From Cordia subcordata (taxonomy: Eukaryota > Streptophyta > Magnoliopsida > Boraginales > Cordiaceae): a DNA stretch of 64,000 nucleotides. Where the stretch lies: positions 15,361,001-15,425,000 of the forward strand of contig JAPTOF010000007.1 in assembly GCA_028554755.1 (NCBI GenBank), read 5' to 3'. Below, piece after piece: positions 57,165-64,000 of this stretch (its first letter is position 1; each line of letters starts with the position of its first letter). The translations under genes were made by a program, and so were the position numbers. Below the pieces are notes generated by a model, which ran no database searches, was not told the DNA's origin, and worked only from the letters and a program-made list of their open reading frames with translations.

Positions 57165-57625
57165 AGAAGCAGATGATTAATTATCTACTTCGGGAAGAAA
57201 TTGAAGAATTTCATTCTTTATTCGAAAGAGTAGTTTGAAACTTTCTGTTTTGAAATCATTACTATAAATTTAGAAATATATTTTCAATCCAAATTAAGCT
57301 ACGATTCTCAAGATTCCCTTCTTTGTTTGTCTGATTTGAGGGGGAAGGGCCGGTAGAGTTCTTTCTGGACAACTTGAGTATATTCTAGAATTTGAGTTTT
57401 GAAGTTTCAAGATTGTCCCGCCTAATCTAGAATGCTCAGCCATATTGTGGAATAACTTGGACAGCTTGAAATTTTTTTATTCTTCCCGCCCTGCTCCAGA
57501 ATGTTCTTGCCACCTTATTTTGATTTTGGGTCTTAAAAAAACTTTGCAAATATCTAACTATTCTGCCATTTTCTAGAAAATTCTGGATATAGTTTTGCTT
57601 AAGCTTAGTTAGCTTCCTCGAGAAG
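57165..57625. other. No gene recognised
   Basis: Unassigned sequence between element V and the endogenous pararetrovirus. It may include viral 3' non-coding sequence. Confidence 0.35.
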
Positions 57626-57627
57626 CT

Positions 57628-58344
57628 TTAATGTTTAATATTTTCAAAACTTGATGTTGATATTTTAACATATTCTTTAAGTTTTAGGGTTGATAAACCC
57701 CATTCTTCAATATTAATAATATTATTAATAAAAATTTTACGGCAAGCAAAGTCTTTGGCTGTTGTCTCATCCCTTCCATTTTTGTGGAAATGTTCAAATT
57801 CTGCTGCATCCAATTTAATGAGTATATTCTCATAATGTTGCCTTGCTTTATATGATAAGGCAGGAAATGCAAAGTCATCCAAATATTTTTGCATGAGTAA
57901 CCACAAATCATTTTGATATTTTAGATCCTTTTGTGATAAATATAGGATTATTTCTTGTTATAACCTCTATGAATCTAACAACGTATTATCTTGCTCTATA
58001 TCGAGTGTAGTAGCATAAAAGGTTTTATTCCTTTCTTCTATTGCCTTTTCTTCTTCTTCATCAATCAGTTTGACAACCTTCTCATAAAAAGGAGAGTCAA
58101 TAGGTGGTAAATGAATTCTCAATTTTTGAGCTTGAAGTATATTTCTTCGATGTTGGGCATGTTCAATTGTTTTTACCATTGCTTTATTAGCAACTTGGTT
58201 CTTATACGAATGTGAGGGGTATTTCCCTCTTCCTCTTCCTCGAGCTTTTCCCAAGCCTCTGTCAAAGGGATGCATTCTATATATATTCACGTGTAAGGAA
58301 ATCAATTGGATGATCATTATCCTCTTTAAAATATTGTATTTCAA
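57628..58344 (-). pseudogene. ORF downstream of caulimovirid RNase H
   Basis: Two linked ORFs (58344-57967 and 57906-57628), separated by a stop and a frame change. The first has a Gly/Arg-rich head (RGRGRGK) and an acidic D-E-E-E-E-K segment; the second is helix-rich. I do not recognise a catalytic domain. Its place after RNase H on the same strand suggests it belongs to the viral genome. Function unknown. Confidence 0.5.
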
Positions 58345-58379
58345 AATCGAATGGTGCTAAATGAGTTTGTCATCTAGCA

Positions 58380-59480
58380 AACTTTTGTTTTGAAACATCA
58401 TGTCTAAAATCTTTATTAAAATATAAATTTTGCAACTTGACAATTAGTTTTTATCAAGAACTTTTGATTATATAAATCATCTTGAAATTTTAAAACACAT
58501 TTAACAGTAGCTAGAATTTCTTTAGCTATAGTAACATAATTACGTTGGCTCTTATTTCACTTCCCGTAATGAATTCTAACAAGGTATTCTTGTCTTGAGG
58601 TAGGGTGAATCTGTTTAAGAACACTACCAAATCCAGTATCAGAAGCATCAATTTCAATAATTTTTTCCCAACTGGGATTGGCAAGCATTAAACATGGTAG
58701 TTTTTGGACCATTTAATTTTTTTTATTGCTTTAGTATGTTTATTAGTCAATTTGTCTAGAGATTTCTTCAGCCTATCATATAGAATAGTTGTATCTGAAG
58801 CAATAGTTTTATAATAAGGTGAAATATAATTTAAGTTTCCTAAAAATTTTGTAATTGGGTTTTATCAAGTAAAATATCTGGAAATTTGGAAGCAAATTCA
58901 ATACTTCTATTAATTGGAGCAATTTGTCCATCTTCAATATTATGGCCTGAAAACTTTATTTTTGTTTAGAAGAGTAGCATTTTGGTCTAGATATAACTAG
59001 CCCATTTTGAATTATTGTTTTCTTTAATATGTCAAGATGTTTAAAATGAACAATAATAAATTTGCTTAAAGGAATAAATATATCATTCATGATATGTTGA
59101 AATTCAAAAAGTACATTCTTCAAACCAAATGGCATAACATTCCACTCAAAATGCCCTATTGGGACTATACAAGTTGTCTTATATCTATCTGCTTCAGCAA
59201 CTTTGATTTGTCAATATCCTAATTTCAAATCAAATTTAGAAAAGATTGAAGCATTATGCAATCCATCCAATAAATCCTTCTTATTAGGAATTGGATATCT
59301 TATCCATTTTAATACTTTATTTAGAGGTTTATAATTAATAACTGATCTTAGAATGCCTCGTTCCTGTTCTACATGCTTATTAATATAGAATCTAGTACAG
59401 CTCCATGGAAAGTGCAATTTCCTTATAAGGCCTTTTTTTAAAAGAGAAGCGATTTTCTTTTACATAACTCTAGATATTCT
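58380..59480 (-). pseudogene. Caulimovirid reverse transcriptase and RNase H remnant
   Basis: The RT N-terminal motifs are clear in a 68-codon ORF at 59211-59417 (V-I-N-Y-K-x-L-N and the F-S-K-F-D-L segment that holds the first catalytic Asp). Further RT sequence continues in other frames to about 58750. RNase H-like sequence lies around 58430-58660, with the E-I-L-x-x-V helix and substrate-binding tail recognisable. Many stops; not functional. Confidence 0.8.
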
Positions 59481-59649
59481 GAATTTATTTGACATGGTCT
59501 TACCTTAGTGGGACATTATTTTTCATTAAAATCTTCTTCATAAGATAAAGAAACAATATGCTTTTTTCTATTCCTGAAAGCATTTGGAGGATCACTACAA
59601 ATTTGTAATGAAAATTGATTTATTATCATTTCTTTTCTTGTAATTTGGA

Positions 59650-60090
59650 ATTACTTATTTTTTCTTGGATAGTCAAAATACAAATTTCTTGTTTTAAAAG
59701 ATTTAACTGATTACGTTTTGCTTTGATTAAATCAGTTATTTGATTTAACACTCGAATAACAGGATCAACAATAATTTGGAATTTAACTTGTTGTCGTTCA
59801 AATGTTCCTATTGTTCATTTCTTAGTAATTTCCTTTATTGGAACATTTTTTGGAAAAAAAAAGGGTTCCAAGAATAATTTGATTAGTCATACTTGTGACT
59901 AGTACAAAGCCAGTTGGTATAGAAACTTGGTCTTTGCATATATAAGCTTTTGGTAGTTTGTATAATATTTCCATCCTATCACCAATAGCTGAGCTAAGTG
60001 AGTAAGTAGTTTTTTCAAAATATTTCGTCGGATTTAATCATTCTTGAATACAATTAAGATGTACCCCACTATCAATAGGGTAATTAATTC
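59650..60090 (-). pseudogene. Caulimovirid aspartic protease remnant
   Basis: Near 60075 a P-I-D-S-G motif marks a retroviral-type aspartic protease active site. After a stop, the flap-side sequence and an I-L-G segment near 59880 follow, as expected for this domain. It would process the viral polyprotein if intact. Confidence 0.6.
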
Positions 60091-60299
60091 TTGCTTAAAT
60101 TTTCTTCCTATTAAGAAAGTTACTGTATCAAGCCATTTCTGGGATGTTTTCATTTCTAATTTTTCTAAAAATGGTTATGAGCTTTGCTTTATTATCACCT
60201 CTTTTTCCGTTATCGTGATCCTCAATTTTAGACACCTTTTTTGTAAGAATTCCTATTTGATCTTGCAAGACAATATTTTCCTACGATAAGATTTTAATT

Positions 60300-61020
60300 T
60301 GTTGTTTCAAGGTTTTGATTTTTGTCTGAAGACCTTGAATTGAAATAGGAGAAAATTTATTTTGCTTTCTTCCATTCTTTTATGGATTTTTAAAATCCAA
60401 TAACGAGTATGGTCCTTATTTTTTATAATAATTTTTTCTTCTTGACTAGTACTTTTTTCTTGTGATTGGACTAAGTCTAATATTTTACTTCTCATTTTAG
60501 AGTCTTTAATTGCTTTTAATAATTCAATAATATTGTCATTTGTCAAGACATTTAGTTGGAGGTCTTGACATTAGGCAAGAATTTTATAATAATTTTTTTT
60601 CTTCTTCACCTTGTATTTTATTGATACAAGCATCACAACATCCTTCTTTCTCACTATCTGAGAAGAAAACTAAATCCTCTGATTCTAGGTTATGCAATTG
60701 GTGTAAATCATCTGAAGATTGGGATGACTATTAATCAGAGGATTCGTTTGAATTGAGCATGATTTTTAAGAAAGAATCTTTTAATTCTTCACTTATATTC
60801 ATTTCATTAATTTTCTTTTTTACTCTACATCTATTAGAGTAATATTTTATCTTTTCACTTTTATAACATACAGGTGGTTTCCCTTTTCCACTCTTTCTTC
60901 TTTCTTCTTTTCTTCTTTCTCTCCTAATTCTTGTTTTAGCTATTCTTTTTTGGTTATTAGGAAACTTAAACTTATCTTTTTTGAAATTATTACAAGTTTT
61001 ATTACCTTTACATGTAGAAG
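60300..61020 (-). pseudogene. Caulimovirid coat-protein C-terminal region
   Basis: Near 60860 a CCHC knuckle remnant (C-Y-K-S in place of C-x-x-C, and the His lost) sits after a very basic K/R-rich stretch (60890-60960) and before an acidic Ser/Asp/Glu-rich stretch (60620-60780). That is the usual end of a caulimovirid coat protein. A lysine-rich coiled segment lies at 60307-60546. Plus-strand ORFs over this region are shadows. Confidence 0.65.
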
Positions 61021-61029
61021 TATATTAAT

Positions 61030-62789
61030 TCTAAATTGATCATAAAATTATCCTAACTGCCTTTTCTCTGTTAGATTATATATATATAGACACACCCCCC
61101 CCCCCAAGAGGGGGAGAAGGGGAATTTCCACCCATTCAAAAATGTTCCGTTAATTTTAACGGAAAAACAAACAACGGGGGCCACGTTTTGTAAATCACAG
61201 GGGTTTATGAACGAGTTTTGAAAACACAACGAATTTTATGCAACTTTCACAAAGCACAAGGAATAAAATGCATTCTACTCTTTAGGATAAGAGAAACAAT
61301 AAGTGGGCGAAAAACTTTAAGTGCAAAAGCCATTTGTGTATCCTACATTCAGATTTTGAAACTTAGATAATGGCTGCAACAGCTAAAGATGTTAACCGTG
61401 AATTAGAAAGTCCCGTGGTCATGCTTTTTTTTTTTTTTATTGAAATGAAAAATACAAACCGGATGTACATGTACCTGAATCCATCTTTCTTCTTTATATA
61501 TGATTTTTTAATATATATATTTTTTTCTGCAAAGGCCTGAGGCCAGTAATTTTATTACTTCAAACAATGTTACATACAAGGTCGATCAAGTTCCAAGTGA
61601 TTTTTTTGTGTGTATATACACACACACACACACACTATGTTTTATATGATTGTTAAATATAAGGTTTAAAATGTATCAAAATGGCTATAAACTCATAACC
61701 AATTGGTGGGGGTTAACCACCAACAAGTCAAGTGTAATGCACTATCATAAGGATTGGAATTATATTTGGGTTAATCAAACCACACTATGTCAGAAGTGTG
61801 CTATTCATTTGTAGCCACAACCACCTCATTGAACTTATGATTACTCTTGTAGGATCATTGAGTTCCCTTTCTATCAATGGAGAATTTTGATTATTTGAAT
61901 TTGTTTAGCATGAGATGACATGTAGTATTATGATCATAGATTTGTCATATTTTAAATTCTTAGCAATTAGACTATTATACTCTCCAATTTCTTTTTTAGA
62001 AGATTATATCTAGATTTTGTGAGGATTACCTCTTTTTGAGATTATATCTTACTCATTACTCTCTGTCTCTTTTGCAAATATTTTTTTTTTGTTGTGTCGT
62101 AGCCAAAAAAAAAAGTAGGCTTTGGCTTTGGCTTATTTGGATTCTTTGTTTGGACTATTAATAGTGCCCCCCTCAAGTAAGCCAATGTTGAACAATTTAT
62201 TATTTGATAAAGTTGCTTTTGTTCTTCTAGATTGAGACTTGTATTTGTTCTTGTTTAATCTCGCTTTCTTGCATAGGGATCTGTTACTTCTATGTGATTA
62301 ATGTTAGATGCTCTGATTCTTCATTCCTTTTTTTTTTATATCGTATAATAGACTTAATTTTAAATAAAATTTCGTGCTTTTTGTACTCAAGAATGTTGTT
62401 CCTTTCTAGTCCCTAGTGTGCAACATGTTCACTCTTTAAGCGTCTTACATTCTATAGGGCGTGACGAGCGCCTTCTTTTTTGCCCTCTCTTGGAGGACCG
62501 TAACAAAATCCTAAATAGTAGGCTCTAAGGTTTTGGATGTGTCAGATTTATCAAGAAGCTAGTCCTTGTATAAGTTGACAGGCAAATTATGGGATTTGCC
62601 ATTGCTCAACACTCTTAAAGACAATTTTCTAGATAAAGCTTGTGGAAATGGAGTTTTTGTTATAAGTACTTCTAGTGAAAATAAAAAAGCATTTCATTTT
62701 TTTTTTGTAAAATGGGCTTTTTAGCAAATTACATGGTGTTTGATTTTATAGTTGGAATTTGTCCTTAGTTATCTGAATTTTGGAACATC

Positions 62790-62856
<67 letters not shown>

Positions 62857-63660
62857 GTATTATTCATTTTCACGAATTTTTTTATTTTAATCATATTTTG
62901 ACTTGGCAGATATTTTTCTAAAATTAATTTTTACTTTTTTTATAAATTAAAATTAGCAAGACTTAGCTAAAGTTTTATCTTATTAGATTATCATATTAAT
63001 TATTTTATATTTTTATTTAATCTAATTAAATATTTAATAGTATAAAATTTTTAATTATAATATATTTATATTTATTATCCTAAATAATGAAGATAGTTTT
63101 TTCCAAAAATTTTTGAAAACTCTATCATTCAAATGGCAAAGAGAGCTTCATTTGAGCTTATAACTTAATAGACTTGGGAGGTAGACCAAGGGGTTTTTCT
63201 TTTTCTTTTTCTTTTTTTGGTTTGAAGACCAAAAGCCAAAATTTTATTCCTTCAAAACAAAACAAAATACTAGCAAGGCGGGTCAGGTCCCTAATGATGG
63301 AGATTGGAGAATGTTACCCTTACAAAGTTGAAAGTACAAGAAAATAAAACCACAAGCCAAAAGAAACCAATCTAATCAAGTTTTCCAAGCTAGCATCAAA
63401 TGAGATATGTGGCCACGGGCACTTAGTAATAAGTCCACAGTGTAAGTTGAAGTTATTGCCTGAAGCATACCATTGTCGATGAGAATCCAAAACAATTTTT
63501 AAGATGAGAAAGCAAAACCTTTTCTTTATTTAAAGTGGACTTTTATATTCTAAAAGTCAGTTTGATTTTGCAATTTAAAAAGCCAAATAAGCCCTTAATG
63601 GTTAATGTTGTACTAGGCCCACTCATGAATCTATTGAAAAATGATAGGAGAAGTGTTACT
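61030..63660. other. No gene recognised; simple repeats and LINE-like ends
   Basis: Contains a C-run and GGGGGAG block (61087-61120), (CA)n near 61615-61636 with a TGTGTATATACACA palindrome, and (TAA)n at 62790-62856. Two minus-strand LINE-like 3' ends are possible: 61529-61560 (TTTTTTCTGCAAAGGCCTGAGGCC) and about 63195-63260 (CTTTTTTTGGTTTGAAGACCAAAAGCC). A lone MITE-like end AAGCCCTTAATGG lies near 63587. Confidence 0.4.
62790..62856. repeat. (TAA)n microsatellite
   Basis: About 22 uninterrupted TAA units. Confidence 0.95.
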
Positions 63661-63669
63661 TATTTCACC

Positions 63670-64000
63670 CATATCAACTAAAGTTTGGCCATCTTAGAAG
63701 GAAAAAACATTAAAAAAGAATTAGCTGGACTAGCTGAAGCAGCTCAAATCAGATCAAGGTTTGCTGGGATTCAACTCTTAAATGGTTATTTCTATCACAC
63801 CCAGGCTCTATGATTTGGGATCAAGACGCACGTGGAGTGCTAAAAAGAGTGATCCCCTCGACATAAAAAGAACAAGAATAGACAAATAAAATAAACAGAA
63901 TGCTAAGAACCGCAAAATATTAAAGCCCTTACATCTAAACACTTACAAAGATATTTCCAAATAAATGGATACAAATCCATTGTGCGGGAATGTAAAAGAA
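63670..64000. repeat. Dispersed repeat, copy 2 (no SINE)
   Basis: Paralogue of 7955-8530. The two align from TCAACTRRAGTTTGGCC-like sequence, through AAGAATTAGCTGGACTAGCT, across the SINE insertion point (between AGATCAA and AAATGGTTA) to the window's end. Runs off the window. Confidence 0.6.

Larger units (their letters stand above)
57628..61020 (-). mobile_element. Endogenous caulimovirid (pararetrovirus) fragment
   Basis: A 3.4-kb minus-strand fragment of an integrated plant pararetrovirus. In order: a coat-protein-like zinc knuckle region, an acidic region, a lysine-rich coiled segment, an aspartic protease, RT and RNase H, then a further ORF. Movement protein and the upstream genome are absent, and numerous stops and frameshifts affect every part. 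Caulimoviridae is supported by the combination and by RT/RNase H style; the genus is not determined. Confidence 0.8.

Noticed and set aside
63570..63600. Tourist MITE right end AAGCCCTTA
   Set aside because: Left end not found; kept only as a remark.
1..64000. CRISPR arrays, operons or bacterial genes
   Set aside because: Gene structure, introns, TATA boxes and element content are those of a plant nuclear genome.

Overview
The window is nuclear DNA of a flowering plant, almost certainly a dicot. It is AT-rich and has plant-type TATA boxes, microsatellites, LRR-kinase and F-box gene remnants, LINE, SINE, MITE, CACTA and hAT elements, many Ty1/copia retrotransposons and a decayed endogenous pararetrovirus. 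I see no gene that is clearly intact. Every recognisable coding region carries frameshifts, stops or truncations. The species cannot be named from what is visible.

Layout. 0-3.4 kb: a highly decayed Ty1/copia element ending in its 3' LTR. 3.5-6 kb: a 122-bp tandem duplication, a composite of two TRIM-like mini-retrotransposon families, a LINE scrap and a ~110-bp minisatellite. 6-12.9 kb: mostly non-coding, with LINE RNase H remnants, a SINE with a perfect 17-bp target duplication, an F-box C-terminal fragment and an F-box/LRR pseudogene. 13-14.6 kb: two truncated LTR-retrotransposon 5' ends that point at each other. 15-18.4 kb: a pseudogene of an LRR-XII (EFR/FLS2-type, non-RD) receptor kinase on the minus strand, with signal peptide, LRRs, kinase domain and the conserved intron still readable. 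19.2-19.8 kb: a second SINE copy and a Tourist-type MITE side by side.

19.9-32.2 kb: a TNT1-like copia element (I) whose gag is broken by a 10.5-kb SIRE-type copia element (II). Element II is itself interrupted in the reverse transcriptase by a non-autonomous hAT element with an 8-bp target duplication. 32.5-37.5 kb: a truncated copia on the minus strand, then a CACTA remnant with a multi-exon Transposase_24-like gene and one terminal inverted repeat. 40.4-52.8 kb: another decayed copia (IV), cut by a second SIRE-type element (III). Element III has both LTRs but has lost the reverse transcriptase core. 53.3-57.2 kb: a Ty3/gypsy-like LTR region followed by a reversed TNT1-like copia 5' half (V). 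57.6-61.0 kb: part of an endogenous caulimovirid, minus strand. 61-64 kb: microsatellites and a repeat that matches the sequence around the first SINE but lacks the SINE.

The most interesting signal is in the two SIRE-type elements. Both carry a third ORF after pol. In both, the spacer before that ORF repeats features of the LTR promoter block (GTCGAC-rich, GC-rich sequence) and holds a plant telo-box (AAACCCTAA) 131-138 bp upstream of the ORF start. This suggests an internal promoter for the third ORF.
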